Both the position numbers and the translations under genes were made by a program. A DNA stretch of 64,000 nucleotides from Shewanella fodinae (lineage in GTDB: Bacteria > Pseudomonadota > Gammaproteobacteria > Enterobacterales > Shewanellaceae). Positions 44,860 through 53,901 of the stretch are shown here, in pieces. The notes under the pieces are model-generated. The model had not been told where the DNA came from. It did not search any database and saw only the letters and a list, made by a program, of their open reading frames with translations. Location: NCBI RefSeq assembly GCF_014651955.1, contig NZ_BMXW01000004.1, forward strand, positions 62,001-126,000, written 5' to 3'. The first letter of the stretch is position 1; each line of letters starts with the position of its first letter.

Positions 44860-45962
44860 GCGGAGTTTTCCTCTTTATGGCAGTGAATAGGCAGTTGCAT
44901 AATAAATGTTGTACCGACCCCTTCTTCGGACTCGCAACGGATCTGCCCATTATGTTTGTCTACCACGGTGGAATAGACAATGGCGAGACCTTGCCCTGTA
45001 CCTTTACCTACGGCTTTGGTCGTGAAGAAAGGATCGAAAATACGGCCGCGGATCCCCGCCGGTATACCGCTGCCATCGTCTTTGACGCGGATCTCTATAT
45101 ACTCGCCTTTGCGCACCGCTGATACGAGGATGTGGCCTTTTTCTCTGACCCCCTCTTGGATGGTGTCGGCGATGGCGTGGGCAGCATTTACCACGAGATT
45201 GAGTATCGCTTGCGCTATCATATCGCGCAGGCACGGCAGTTGCGGCAAGTCGTCTTCAAAGTCGGTATCAAGCTCTGCCACGTATTTCCATTCATTGCGC
45301 GCAACGGTTATCGTGGTGTTGATAACTTCGCTGACATTGATAAATTCCTTCTCGCCCTTGGATGGATGGGAAAATTCCTTCATGGCGGAAACGATTTTAG
45401 CAATGCGAGTGAGCCCCTCCAGTGATTCGTCGATGGCGCTGGGGATCTGGCTACGCAAAAATGCCAATTTAGTGTGCTTGAGCTCCGCATCGAACTGCGC
45501 CACGGCAGGCTCATCCGCCATTTTTTCCCGTGCAACCTCGGCCAGCTTCAGCGCTGAGTCCAAAAGATTTAACAGCGAAACTGTGGCGGTTTTAACGAAA
45601 CCGACATTGTCGGACACATATTGGGTCGGTGTGTTAATTTCGTGCGCAATGCCTGCCGCGAGTTGGCCTATCGACTCCATTTTTTGAGCCTGCAGCAACT
45701 GAGCTTGGGTGAGGCGCAATTCGGTCAGGGCTTTTTCTAACGCATGTCGTTCATTCTCTAACTCAAGTGTCTTGCGAGCGACTACTTTCTCCAGACCCAC
45801 GTTCTGTTCCAGAATAGCAAAGGGGGTGGCGTGACTGTGCATAGCCTCTCGTGCAATACGACGTTTGAGCACATCGATGGTCTTATCGCGTGCTGCGAGT
45901 TTGCGCTCGTAATAAGCGGTTAAGTCATCCATCGCCACTGCGGGAGTGCTATTTTCAAGCAA
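44850..45962 (-). CDS. Cytosolic sensor histidine kinase
   Basis: 370 residues, no membrane segment. An N-terminal coiled coil ([25 protein letters not shown] and the [26 protein letters not shown] stretch) leads to the H-box [17 protein letters not shown] with the phospho-His, then the ATPase domain with the N-box [17 protein letters not shown] and [14 protein letters not shown] chose TTG at 45962 because GGAGGG sits eight bases upstream; it overlaps the FIST gene stop by eight bases. The upstream TTG at 45983 lacks such support. A kinase without its own sensor domain downstream of a FIST protein suggests control by that protein. Confidence 0.9.
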   Translation of the reverse strand: MLENSTPAVAMDDLTAYYERKLAARDKTIDVLKRRIAREAMHSHATPFAILEQNVGLEKVVARKTLELENERHALEKALTELRLTQAQLLQAQKMESIGQLAAGIAHEINTPTQYVSDNVGFVKTATVSLLNLLDSALKLAEVAREKMADEPAVAQFDAELKHTKLAFLRSQIPSAIDESLEGLTRIAKIVSAMKEFSHPSKGEKEFINVSEVINTTITVARNEWKYVAELDTDFEDDLPQLPCLRDMIAQAILNLVVNAAHAIADTIQEGVREKGHILVSAVRKGEYIEIRVKDDGSGIPAGIRGRIFDPFFTTKAVGKGTGQGLAIVYSTVVDKHNGQIRCESEEGVGTTFIMQLPIHCHKEENSACK

Positions 45963-47079
45963 GATGTTTCCCTCCAATGGCAATTCCGGTGAATGTTTGG
46001 TTTACGTGCAAGCCGTTGTACTGTTCGCCGTAGGTGGAAAAACCCACCACTCGGTTCTGCACCATTATGTTACCAATCTGCTGCTCTAGCCCTTCCTGCT
46101 CAAACTGAAGCCGCCGTAAGATACAATCGCAGCCAATAATCACTGAAGGCTCTGGAATTGTCTCGTGAACCTTATCGAAGGCTTGTTTTAAGGTGCGCGC
46201 AGGATCTTTTGCTTTGCCGATGGCGACAATCAGACCTTCTTCTATGGCGCAATAGCATGTGAGGGACAGATCTTCGTTCCATTTTTGTATGGAACGGACA
46301 TAGGGCTCGTCGCCGAAGGAAAGCACCAACGGGTTGCGGGAAAAAACGGTAGGGGTTAATTCCTGCACGGTCAGCCCCAAGGCTTCCGCATAAACCTGCG
46401 CAGCGGGCTCACCGTTTATCTCGATGATAAGTCGCTTCTCGGCATCGGCCTCGGTGATGACGAGCTCTACTTCGCCTGCTTCAAAATGCTGAACCTTGAA
46501 CGAGGCGATGGGCGCATTGGTTTCGACAACGGCAAATACTGCCGCATCGGAAATAAATTTCCCATTGCCATCATAAACATAGGTTCTCTCGAATCGCAGA
46601 TCATCGCCAGCGGAGCCGCCAATAATAGGTACATTACCTATCTGTTGGTAGAGGTTCGCAACAAGGCGCTCTTCTGCCATTGAGAGACCATCAACTAGCA
46701 GTAGGCTAAAACGCTGCAGATTGGGTCTGGTAGCACTATCACAACGAATGGTTTCAGCGATTTCAGCCACCACCTCGGCGTATTCCGCCAAAGGTTGGAT
46801 CATGAACGGCCGGGTGTGGAAGTCTGGACCCAAGCCAATACCGACTAATCCCGAATGTTGGAAGCCTTCGCTGCCAATCTGACCAGATGAAGTGCAACCT
46901 ATACAGGCGCAGTTGAAGGTATTTTTCAGCTCCTGCCCCAGTATTTCTAAGTTGTAGTCTGGGGAGCAGAAAAAAATAACAGTATTGATGCCTTCGGTGC
47001 CTATTTGACGAGCAAATTCGGCAACGGCCGCGACCGGATCTGTTGACTCACTACTTGCATAATGGGGGTGAAAATTCAC
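45955..47079 (-). CDS. FIST-domain sensor protein (NosP-like candidate)
   Basis: 374 residues, cytosolic. FIST_N (about 25-220; NTVIFFCSPDYNLEIL, CIGCTSSGQIG, PIIGGSAGDDLRF) and FIST_C (about 230-360; AQVYAEALG, FGDEPYVRSIQKWNED, IGCDCILRRLQ, NRVVGFSTYGEQYNG) are complete. FIST proteins next to a hybrid or soluble histidine kinase include NosP, a haem-bound nitric-oxide sensor that inhibits its kinase. Operon partners fit that scheme. Whether this one binds haem cannot be seen. The start is GTG at 47079, preceded by AAGGAAG. First gene of the four-gene set. Confidence 0.9.
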   Translation of the reverse strand: MNFHPHYASSESTDPVAAVAEFARQIGTEGINTVIFFCSPDYNLEILGQELKNTFNCACIGCTSSGQIGSEGFQHSGLVGIGLGPDFHTRPFMIQPLAEYAEVVAEIAETIRCDSATRPNLQRFSLLLVDGLSMAEERLVANLYQQIGNVPIIGGSAGDDLRFERTYVYDGNGKFISDAAVFAVVETNAPIASFKVQHFEAGEVELVITEADAEKRLIIEINGEPAAQVYAEALGLTVQELTPTVFSRNPLVLSFGDEPYVRSIQKWNEDLSLTCYCAIEEGLIVAIGKAKDPARTLKQAFDKVHETIPEPSVIIGCDCILRRLQFEQEGLEQQIGNIMVQNRVVGFSTYGEQYNGLHVNQTFTGIAIGGKHLA

Positions 47080-47393
47080 GACGTGTTCTTCCTTTTTTCA
47101 GTAGAAATCTTTGAGCGCGATCGTGCTAGGTCAACGTCGGTTATGGGCTCAACGCCGTGGCACACATTCTTAAAAAAGACTAGGCGTATGTGGCTCAAAT
47201 GGCAAATAAAGCGTCTATGAAACAAGCTAACAGGGCTGGCTATGGCTGTTGTGTGACGGGAAATCAATAAATGAGTTTTTGTTGATTAATGGGATTGAAG
47301 AGAAAAGCTTTTAACAACTGATATCAAGGCATGATGAATTCATTTGAAATATTGGCTTATTTCGTTGCAATTCATATTACCCAGAAAATGAAA

Positions 47394-47412
47394 TAGATAA
47401 TCACTATCATTA
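47394..47412. promoter_or_regulatory. Fur-box-like site before a TonB receptor remnant
   Basis: The palindromic core GATA-ATCAC-TATC resembles Fur boxes and lies 25-45 bases before an ATG at 47436. The gene behind it is broken. Confidence 0.6.
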
Positions 47413-47435
47413 ATATCTAAGTGAGAATACTATTT

Positions 47436-47663
47436 ATGCCGTTATACCTCTCCGCGTCTAACCCCCCATTTTGTCCCGTCGTTTTGCTAGCAGTGCGATG
47501 ACGGCAGCGATGCTCAATGTGCTATCAGGTACTGCGATGGCAGCAGATTCGCCGGAGATAAAAGCCGATAAGAAAATGGCAGTTGTTGAAGTCTCCGATG
47601 ACTGGATCCGTAGCGGAACATTAACAAAAAGACATGTTTCTCTGATTTATTTTTGCGGCAGAT
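47436..47663 (+). pseudogene. Broken N-terminal remnant, probably of an exported TonB-receptor-type gene
   Basis: The ATG at 47436 behind the Fur-like box opens a frame that stops after 21 codons (TGA at 47499). A second frame then gives a signal-peptide-like FASSAMTAAMLNVLSGTAMA-ADSPEIK and a VVEVSDDW stretch, as seen at the start of TonB receptors, before stopping at 47662. A frameshift joins the two. Only about 75 codons remain. TonB-receptor identity is inferred from the Fur site and signal peptide, not from a domain. Confidence 0.45.
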
Positions 47664-47761
47664 GAGCAGAGACTAAAAATTCAACAATCACGCTGCAGTG
47701 AGGTTGCTAGAGGCTATTGGTCAACATGATGCGCTTCATTGCCGTATTTTATGGAGGAGTT

Positions 47762-48196
47762 ATGTTCACCCGCGCAACTTTAATCGGGCTGTCACCGCTA
47801 CTACTGGTGAGTATGTTAGCAGGCTGCAGCAACGATAAAGGCCCATTTACCGATGCTGAGATCTGTCGTGCTTCTGTGGCAACTGCATTGGATAAAAACC
47901 CATCGATTTTTAGTGTGGATGACGTTAACGGCAAGCTGGTTTATGTTTCTTATCATGAGCAAGATAGTTGGAAGCACGATATTTACCGCTGCAAAATTGA
48001 AGGTGCCCAGACGATCTGGGCAACCGCAAAAGGCCCGTGGAAGACCCGTGATACTGATGATCAGCTTACCTTTGTTATCAACGACGATAAGTTGACTGTT
48101 GTGGATACTGACGCTGCAGGTAAGCAAAGTAAAAAGCGCTATAAGTTTGCCCAGTTGAAAGTTGATACGCCCAACAAGAGCAGTATTACCAGCTGA
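47762..48196 (+). CDS. Small lipoprotein, paralogue of the one at 42053
   Basis: 144 residues. Lipobox LAGC (Cys22). The mature protein has EICRASVATALDKN, NGKLVYVSYHEQD, IYRCKIEGAQTIWA and KGPWKT, block for block like the lipoprotein at 42053. The start at ATG 47762 has GGAGGAG five bases upstream. An unrelated tail (VDTPNKSSITS) ends the protein. Function is unknown; the position across the signalling operon from its twin suggests that this region was duplicated or inserted between two copies. Confidence 0.8.
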   Translation: MFTRATLIGLSPLLLVSMLAGCSNDKGPFTDAEICRASVATALDKNPSIFSVDDVNGKLVYVSYHEQDSWKHDIYRCKIEGAQTIWATAKGPWKTRDTDDQLTFVINDDKLTVVDTDAAGKQSKKRYKFAQLKVDTPNKSSITS

Positions 48197-48673
48197 GTAT
48201 TGCACTAGCACATTGCTTTTCTTGTCTTGCCACGATGCAGTGGTAACACAACGGCAAGTGGGTTTGTATTTCACAACTCTTTCACTTGCTTGCTCTTTTT
48301 GTGATGAGTGTGAGTGACTGAGACTCGACAAAAATTATCGTCCTAGGCACAAACCGCCGACAAATGGCCGTTGTGTCTGATTAGTTATACCACTCAAACG
48401 GGCAGCTTGAGTGCAACTATTGCGTTTGAACGGCGAGCGCATTCGCTGCGGTTTACCGACAAAAAAGTCACGGTTTCTCATGAGACATTTTGGTTACCAC
48501 TGCAACGTCATAACGAATAAGTCCCAAAGTATCTGTAGACGCGTGGTTGTCTAGCTTACTGATGCCAGAGGTGGTGCTCACTTAAGTTTCAGAATGTGAC
48601 TTTTTTAAATAAACCATCAGGCAAAAGCCGTTAGATTAGCTAGCACACTGGTTGATGATGACAAGGCGTCGAT
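48197..48673. other. Intergenic with a possible C-terminal coding fragment
   Basis: The plus-strand frame ending at 48520 encodes about 58 residues (WPLCLISYTTQ ... WLPLQRHNE) after a TAG near 48341 with no start signal. It reads like the C-terminal end of a lost gene, but I cannot assign it. Nothing else is seen. Confidence 0.3.
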
Positions 48674-49114
48674 ATGAAATCTTGGTTAACAGGCTGCCTG
48701 CTTTTTTGGGCAACGCTAAGTCCAGCAATGGCGGCGACAGTTACGCCGGAAGCGACCATAATCGCCTATGAACAAGCGGCTCTGGCTTTATGGGAAAGTG
48801 GTGATCCATCTGGATTCCTGCAACTGGCGGCTGACGATGTGGTGTACTTTGATCCCTTTTTATCGCAGCGGCTAGATGGTAAAGCGGCGCTGACCACTTA
48901 CTATGAAAAGCTGTGCGGCAAAATTCATGCTGATCATTATCAGATGCTCAATCCCAAAGTGCAGTTGCTTGGCACTGCCGCCGTGCTGACTTTTAACTTC
49001 ATCTCAACCAATGCCAAAGGTAGCCATTATTGGAACTGTACTGAAGTTTATCGACAAACAGCCAGTGGCTGGCAGATCATTCAGACACACTGGTCGTTTG
49101 CCAAAGCGCCGTAG
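48674..49114 (+). CDS. Exported NTF2-like (SnoaL/DUF4440-type) protein
   Basis: 146 residues with a signal peptide (WLTGCLLFWATLSPAMA-ATV). The mature part folds like the NTF2/SnoaL superfamily: EQAALALWESGDPSGFLQLAADDVVYFDPF, then the YHWN-type SHYWNCTEVYRQTASGWQIIQTHWSF C-terminal strand pair. NTF2-like exported proteins may bind small ligands or act as enzymes; none is indicated. AAGG lies ten bases upstream of the ATG. Single gene, followed by a 57-base gap to a gene on the opposite strand. Confidence 0.75.
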   Translation: MKSWLTGCLLFWATLSPAMAATVTPEATIIAYEQAALALWESGDPSGFLQLAADDVVYFDPFLSQRLDGKAALTTYYEKLCGKIHADHYQMLNPKVQLLGTAAVLTFNFISTNAKGSHYWNCTEVYRQTASGWQIIQTHWSFAKAP

Positions 49115-49171
49115 TAATCGGCTATGGCTCGAGGCGGTACCCGTCAATCAATACTGATGACAGTTTAGGTA

Positions 49172-50101
49172 TCACTTCTTCACTGGCTTGAGTTGGCAAT
49201 GGCTGCTTGCTAAGTTCGTTTGCTCTAAAGGTGAGAAATACTTGGCTCGTATTTTGGGAAACATTACATCGGCGAGAGACTTTAAGCGTTGATTATTAAT
49301 CTGTGTTCTTTTATAAATAGGGATCTTAATTGGATCGAAACTAGATAGTAAGGATAATTCTTCGGTAATATTATAATTTCTTAAAAGAACCTCAGTCATA
49401 TGTTTGCGAATTAATTCATTCCACTGTGATTTATTACCCCAATAATGTAAAACATACTTATCTGCAAATTTGCAGTCTAATTTTGTTTGGGCGACAGCAG
49501 AAATAGCCAATTGTTCTACAACTCCTTTTTTTTGCAAGTTGCGACACATTTGATCGCATGCAGTAATGGCCTGATGCAAGATGTCGTTGGCCTGTGATGC
49601 GGGAAGCCCAACGACGCCTGAATTATACATATAAGTTTTGTCGTTAATTTCAATGTTGGCGAATTTTTTATATTTTAAAGGCGACCAAAGTGAATTATCA
49701 CGGTTTTTTGCCAGTAAACCTTCATTACAGTGAAAAATAGCATGTCCTTGTCGCAGTGCTGTAATTAATGTATCAGGTGCGGCGTAATGGAAAGTATCCG
49801 AATCAAAGAACAGAATATCTGTATCGGGGGATACCTCTGTTAATAGTTTTAATGCTTTTAGTTTAATCCGGAAATGATAGTCATATTGACCACTCCAGTC
49901 GGTAATGTTCTGTGAGGTCATAACAGTAATATGACAATATTCCGAAAGTCTAACAAAATATTCTGGGCTATCCGTTAAAATATGAATATCAAATTTTCGG
50001 GTGTCATATTTTAGTAAAGATAAAATTGAAAAGTATAATTGTTGACATATTTCAAGTTTCTTTCCATATGCAACATAGCAGATACTAACTTTGTTGTTCA
50101 C
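49172..50101 (-). CDS. Glycosyltransferase-like protein (GT8-type fold)
   Basis: 309 residues. The N-terminal SICYVAYGKKLEICQQLYFSI is the nucleotide-binding start; ILFFDSDTFHY (about 95-105) is the DxD metal site. The layout fits a small nucleotide-diphospho-sugar transferase (GT-A fold, GT8-like). The C-terminal third is basic. I chose GTG at 50101 because GGAG lies six bases before it; an ATG four codons earlier is less well placed. The gene is AT-rich relative to its neighbours, suggesting transfer. No polysaccharide or LPS genes lie close, so its acceptor is unknown. Confidence 0.7.
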   Translation of the reverse strand: MNNKVSICYVAYGKKLEICQQLYFSILSLLKYDTRKFDIHILTDSPEYFVRLSEYCHITVMTSQNITDWSGQYDYHFRIKLKALKLLTEVSPDTDILFFDSDTFHYAAPDTLITALRQGHAIFHCNEGLLAKNRDNSLWSPLKYKKFANIEINDKTYMYNSGVVGLPASQANDILHQAITACDQMCRNLQKKGVVEQLAISAVAQTKLDCKFADKYVLHYWGNKSQWNELIRKHMTEVLLRNYNITEELSLLSSFDPIKIPIYKRTQINNQRLKSLADVMFPKIRAKYFSPLEQTNLASSHCQLKPVKK

Positions 50102-50610
50102 AAAAATCTCCATATAAAACAATCAAATCCATGTATAATTGCTAATCTTCCATCATAAGAAAATGGTGGGTCTGTGTTCTCCCCCATTTTTATGTATGTC
50201 TGAATATCTCGTTGCACGATATTATTGACAACAAATCTTAGCGAATGCTTACCCTCAGAACTTTTCTAGGGTCACAGTTGTAGTGGTATAACAACCGCAC
50301 GATTGTGAGGTTGCCACCCTTGGGTTTGGCCGTTAGCATACTTAACGAATTGTGGGTTATCAAGACGTTATCTGCCTGAGTTCAAAATCATGGCGTGCAT
50401 ACATGTCGCTTATTAAAGGTAAATATTTGCTGGTGGCAGCACGGTAGAGGCTTTATCGCCAGTAATTCTGCCGTGAGTAAGGTAATGGCTATTGGGTCAT
50501 TGCTGTCGTGTTTTTTGTAGCAACATTGGTGGTAACTCACTGTATTGCTTTGGCGTTTATCAGATGATCGGATCAAAGATAACCGCGAACAATGATAATC
50601 GAGGTGGTAG
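50102..50610. other. Intergenic stretch without a recognised gene
   Basis: Nothing in this half-kilobase resembles a known gene, RNA or repeat. It holds the promoters of the divergent glycosyltransferase and methyltransferase genes. Confidence 0.5.
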
Positions 50611-51261
50611 TTGGACGATATTCTAAATGCGCAGCGGCAACACTGGGACAATAGTTTTGGCCGCAACAGCGATATGTTTGGCGGTGCCGCTAGCGCACCG
50701 GCACAGTGGGCGGCGGTACGCTTGCAGCATGAAGGGAAGTCGCAGTTGCTGGAACTGGGCGCAGGTCAGGGGCGTGATACTTTGTTTTTTGCCGCTAATG
50801 GCTTTGCTGTCAGTGTGCTGGATTACTCTGCCAGTGGTGTCGCAGCCATCAATGCCAAGGCTGAGCAAAATGGGTTGGCGTCACGGATTAACCTGACATG
50901 TCATGATGTACGCCTGCCATTACCGTTAGACGATAATAGTGTCGATGCATGTTTTTCGCATATGCTGTTTTGTATGGCACTGACAACGGCGGAGCTGCAA
51001 CAGTTATCCCGTGAAGTCTTGCGGGTGCTGCGTCCAGGCGGTTTGCACATTTATACCGTGCGTCACACCGGAGATGCGGATTATGGAAAAGGCATCCATC
51101 GCGGTGATGATATGTATGAAAACAATGGTTTTATTGTGCACTTCTTCAGTCGCGACAAGGTCGCGCTGCTGGCGCAGGGATACCAGGCAGCGGCAGTAGA
51201 GGAGTTTACTGAAGGACGTTTGCCGCGGCGTTTGTTTAGGGTGACGCAACGTAAAACCTGA
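50611..51261 (+). CDS. Class I SAM-dependent methyltransferase
   Basis: 216 residues. Motif I LLELGAGQGRDTLFFAANGF (about 45-64), then SVLDYSASGV with the ribose-binding Asp, DDNSVDACFSHMLFCMALT and VLRPGGLHIYTVRHTGD. It belongs to the Methyltransf_11/25 group; substrate is unknown. The start is TTG at 50611 with GAGG six bases upstream and no ATG nearby in frame, so a rare start codon is likely used. It ends exactly where the converging RHH gene ends. Confidence 0.85.
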   Translation: MDDILNAQRQHWDNSFGRNSDMFGGAASAPAQWAAVRLQHEGKSQLLELGAGQGRDTLFFAANGFAVSVLDYSASGVAAINAKAEQNGLASRINLTCHDVRLPLPLDDNSVDACFSHMLFCMALTTAELQQLSREVLRVLRPGGLHIYTVRHTGDADYGKGIHRGDDMYENNGFIVHFFSRDKVALLAQGYQAAAVEEFTEGRLPRRLFRVTQRKT

Positions 51262-51537
51262 TCATAGCGTTAACCGTTTGCCACCATTGAGATACGTGGT
51301 GCAAGCAACACGCAACAGTGACGTGAAATTCCCAACGTCACCGCGTTTCAGTAGTACTTCCCGGTGGATGCGGGTGAGAAATTCTGCCACCGAAATGCTG
51401 GCGTCTTTGGCAATATCTTCAATCACTTTCCAAAATACTGCTTCGAGGCGAATGCTCGTGACCACGCCATCAATCCGCACTGAGCGGGATTGCAGTTCAA
51501 ACAGTTCGGCTTCTGTGCCGGAATAGATTTCACACAT
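51262..51537 (-). CDS. Ribbon-helix-helix domain protein
   Basis: 91 residues. Matches the RHH_4 (PF13467) type: RSVRIDGVVTSIRLEAVFWKVIEDIAKDASISVAEFLTRI. This is a short DNA-binding-like fold found next to various enzymes, function mostly unstudied. ATG at 51537 is chosen because the family begins about here (MCEIYSG); the frame runs further to 51594. It lies 69 bases upstream of nothing on its strand and converges on the methyltransferase gene; the next gene upstream, on the same strand after a gap of 69 bases, is a DJ-1/PfpI protein, which may be co-transcribed. Confidence 0.8.
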   Translation of the reverse strand: MCEIYSGTEAELFELQSRSVRIDGVVTSIRLEAVFWKVIEDIAKDASISVAEFLTRIHREVLLKRGDVGNFTSLLRVACTTYLNGGKRLTL

Positions 51538-51606
51538 ATTGCGCCCCCAAACTGGCCGGAAGCTCCAGCCTAATCTGGGGGCGGCAAATGTCATTACCCC
51601 TTTAGT

Positions 51607-52167
51607 CTAAGCTAGCAGTTTGTTGAACTGCGCTAGCCAAGCGGGATGCGCAGGCCAGGCTGGCGCGGTCACAAATAAACCGTCAGTAACGGCCTGATCG
51701 ACTTCGATGTTGGCATATTCGGCACCAGCTAATGCCACTTCTGGCGCACAGGCGGGATAGGCGGAGATTTTCTTGTCTTTAATGACCTTGGCGGCCGCCA
51801 ATAATTGCGCGCCGTGACAGATGGCGGCAATCGGTTTCTGATCCTGGGCAAATGCTTGCACCAGCGCGATGACTTGTGGATTGAGCCGCAGATATTCAGG
51901 TGCACGACCGCCTGGCAGCAATAGTGCATCAAAATTATCGGCGTTAGTGCCAGCAAAATCGGCATTCAGTGCAAACAGGTGGCCCGGTTTCTCCGTATAG
52001 GTCTGGTCGCCTTCAAAATCATGGATAGCCGTTTTTATCTTGTCGCCGGCTGATTTCTCGGGACAGACCACACTCACCTGATGGCCCACCATGCCAAGTG
52101 CCTGAAATGGCACCATAAGTTCATAGTCTTCTACAAAATCACCGGCAATAATTAATACCTTAGCCAT
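51607..52167 (-). CDS. DJ-1/PfpI family protein (YhbO/YraA-like)
   Basis: 186 residues. The family nucleophile Cys lies in AICHGAQLLAAAK and the acidic partner in EDYELMVPFQ; LLLPGGRAPEYLR is the conserved turn. Members act as glyoxalases, deglycases or chaperone-like stress proteins; which applies here is not visible. AGGAGAG precedes the ATG. The RHH gene follows on the same strand. Confidence 0.9.
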   Translation of the reverse strand: MAKVLIIAGDFVEDYELMVPFQALGMVGHQVSVVCPEKSAGDKIKTAIHDFEGDQTYTEKPGHLFALNADFAGTNADNFDALLLPGGRAPEYLRLNPQVIALVQAFAQDQKPIAAICHGAQLLAAAKVIKDKKISAYPACAPEVALAGAEYANIEVDQAVTDGLFVTAPAWPAHPAWLAQFNKLLA

Positions 52168-52648
52168 GTCGTTCTCTCCTTGTCGTTACGATTGCATCAA
52201 CTTACCAAGTTCTATGGCATCCGTGGTAGTAAGAGGTTACTACAGATATTTTACCTTGGGTGACATTTTGTCCTGCGACTTTGCTCTGGCTGTAGCCATC
52301 TAAAATAAGTCTCAGTGGATATGTCACCAGCAAACCACATTGGCGGCAGATGTATTAGTCGGTGGCGGCGCACGCTCTGGCGTTCCATCGTTCCCAACAA
52401 AGAGTTGATGCAGGGTATTTGCTGGCTTTATCGCTGTTATTACCTGGCGATGGCGACTTGCGGGGCGCGGAGCTTCCTAGTGGCGCTGGTCTTGAACTGG
52501 CAGCAGAAAGATACAGCAAAACTCGCTGACTTTTATCAGCAGCACCTTGAAAATGGCCAAATAATACCCAGATTTATAATGTTACAGCCAGTCTTCACAA
52601 TGACTGAAGTTGACTGCATTTATTCACTTCAAACAGGCTTGGAGCATT
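52168..52648. other. Intergenic stretch upstream of cbpA
   Basis: No gene is recognised. A long open frame across it has no family likeness and overlaps cbpA out of frame. Promoter of cbpA is expected here, but I could not pick a specific box. Confidence 0.5.
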
Positions 52649-53581
52649 ATGGCGTTCAAAGATTATTATCAGATCCTGGGCGTCGCCCGTGACGCCACAG
52701 ATAAAGACATCAAGCGGGCGTACCATCGCCTTGCCCGTAAATTTCACCCTGATGTCAGCAAGGAAACCGATGCAGAGTCGCGCTTCAAAGAGGTAAAAGA
52801 AGCCTACGACGTGTTGCACGATGCCCAGAAACGTGAGGCTTATGACCAATATGGCGCCGACTGGCAGGCTGCACAGCAGGCAGAAGCACAAGGTTTTCAC
52901 CACTATCAGTATCAGGGCAATAATAGCGCAGGTGAGCAGCCGTTCGATTTTGATGATATTTTCCAGTCGATGTTTGGTGGCCGCGCGCGCACCCAAAGTG
53001 GCGGTCGTCATTCTCGGGCTCATTTTGATTTTCCTGGCGAGGATCTGCGAGCACGGATCCAGATCGATCTGGAAGACAGTTATCGTGGTACAACCCGTAC
53101 TATTACTCTCGGCAGTGACAGCGGCGGTCAGGCTCGTACCCTGAACGTGCGTATTCCTCGCGGTGTCATGCCGGGGCAACACATCCGGCTGGCGGGGCAG
53201 GGCAATCCCGGCATGGGGAGCGGTGCTAATGGTGACCTGTTGCTGGAAGTTTCCTTCCGACCCCATCCGTTGTATCGAGTAGAAGGTCGCGATGTTTACC
53301 TGACTTTGCCGGTAGCGCCTTGGGAAGCTGCGTTGGGGGCAAGTGTTACTGTGCCATTACCGGAAGGCAGTATCGACTTGAAAATCCCGGCCAACTCGGC
53401 CAATGGTCGGCGCTTACGTTTGAAAGGCAAAGGGATCCCCGGCAAAGTGCCTGGTGACTTTTATGTGGAGTTGAGTGTGGTATTGCCAGCAGCCAATAGC
53501 ACTGCGGCCAAACAGGCCTACAACACTTTCAAGGAGACATTGGATTTTGATCCTCGGGCAAATTGGGGGAGCAGGGCATGA
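52649..53581 (+). CDS. cbpA: Curved DNA-binding protein, DnaJ-like co-chaperone
   Basis: 310 residues. J-domain 1-70 with the HPD motif in RKFHPDVSKETD, a G/F-like linker (about 75-125), then the two substrate-binding domains (DLRARIQIDLEDSYRGTTRTI, RIPRGVMPGQHIRLAGQG, PLPEGSIDLKIPANSANGRRLRLKGKGIPG-type block). No zinc-finger domain, which separates CbpA from DnaJ. It stimulates DnaK and compacts DNA in the nucleoid during stationary phase. ATG 52649 follows GGAG. Overlaps cbpM by four bases. Confidence 0.95.
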   Translation: MAFKDYYQILGVARDATDKDIKRAYHRLARKFHPDVSKETDAESRFKEVKEAYDVLHDAQKREAYDQYGADWQAAQQAEAQGFHHYQYQGNNSAGEQPFDFDDIFQSMFGGRARTQSGGRHSRAHFDFPGEDLRARIQIDLEDSYRGTTRTITLGSDSGGQARTLNVRIPRGVMPGQHIRLAGQGNPGMGSGANGDLLLEVSFRPHPLYRVEGRDVYLTLPVAPWEAALGASVTVPLPEGSIDLKIPANSANGRRLRLKGKGIPGKVPGDFYVELSVVLPAANSTAAKQAYNTFKETLDFDPRANWGSRA

Positions 53582-53901
53582 GCAAGGAATTACTGACACT
53601 ATATGCGGCTGAAGTATTGGATGAGCATTGTAAATTGACGCTGGCGCAGCTATGTCGCGCCAGCCATTTGGCCCCAGAACAGATTTTCGAACTGGTGGAA
53701 TACGGTGTGGTTGAGCCTTATGGCAAGCGACCAACGCACTGGCGTTTTAGCGGTGTGGCGTTAACGCGGATCCATCGGGCACGCCGTCTAGAACAGGATT
53801 TAGGCTTAAATACCGCTGGGGCGGCATTGGCGCTGGATCTGCTAGATGAACTGCAGCAGTTGCGGGCGCGCATTCGGCGGTTGGAGGGCCAGGATGATTG
53901 A
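53578..53901 (+). CDS. cbpM: CbpA modulator
   Basis: 107 residues. MerR-like helical protein (LTLAQLCRASHLAPEQIFELVEYGVVEP, then HWRFSGVALTRIHRARRLEQDLGLNTAGAALALDLLDEL-type stretch). CbpM binds the J-domain of CbpA and blocks its action on DnaK. The start overlaps the cbpA stop by four bases (ATGA), the standard coupled arrangement. Length agrees with E. coli CbpM. Confidence 0.93.
   Translation: MSKELLTLYAAEVLDEHCKLTLAQLCRASHLAPEQIFELVEYGVVEPYGKRPTHWRFSGVALTRIHRARRLEQDLGLNTAGAALALDLLDELQQLRARIRRLEGQDD

Noticed and set aside
52315..52692. 125-codon open frame before cbpA
   Set aside because: No family likeness, no ribosome binding site, and it overlaps cbpA out of frame.
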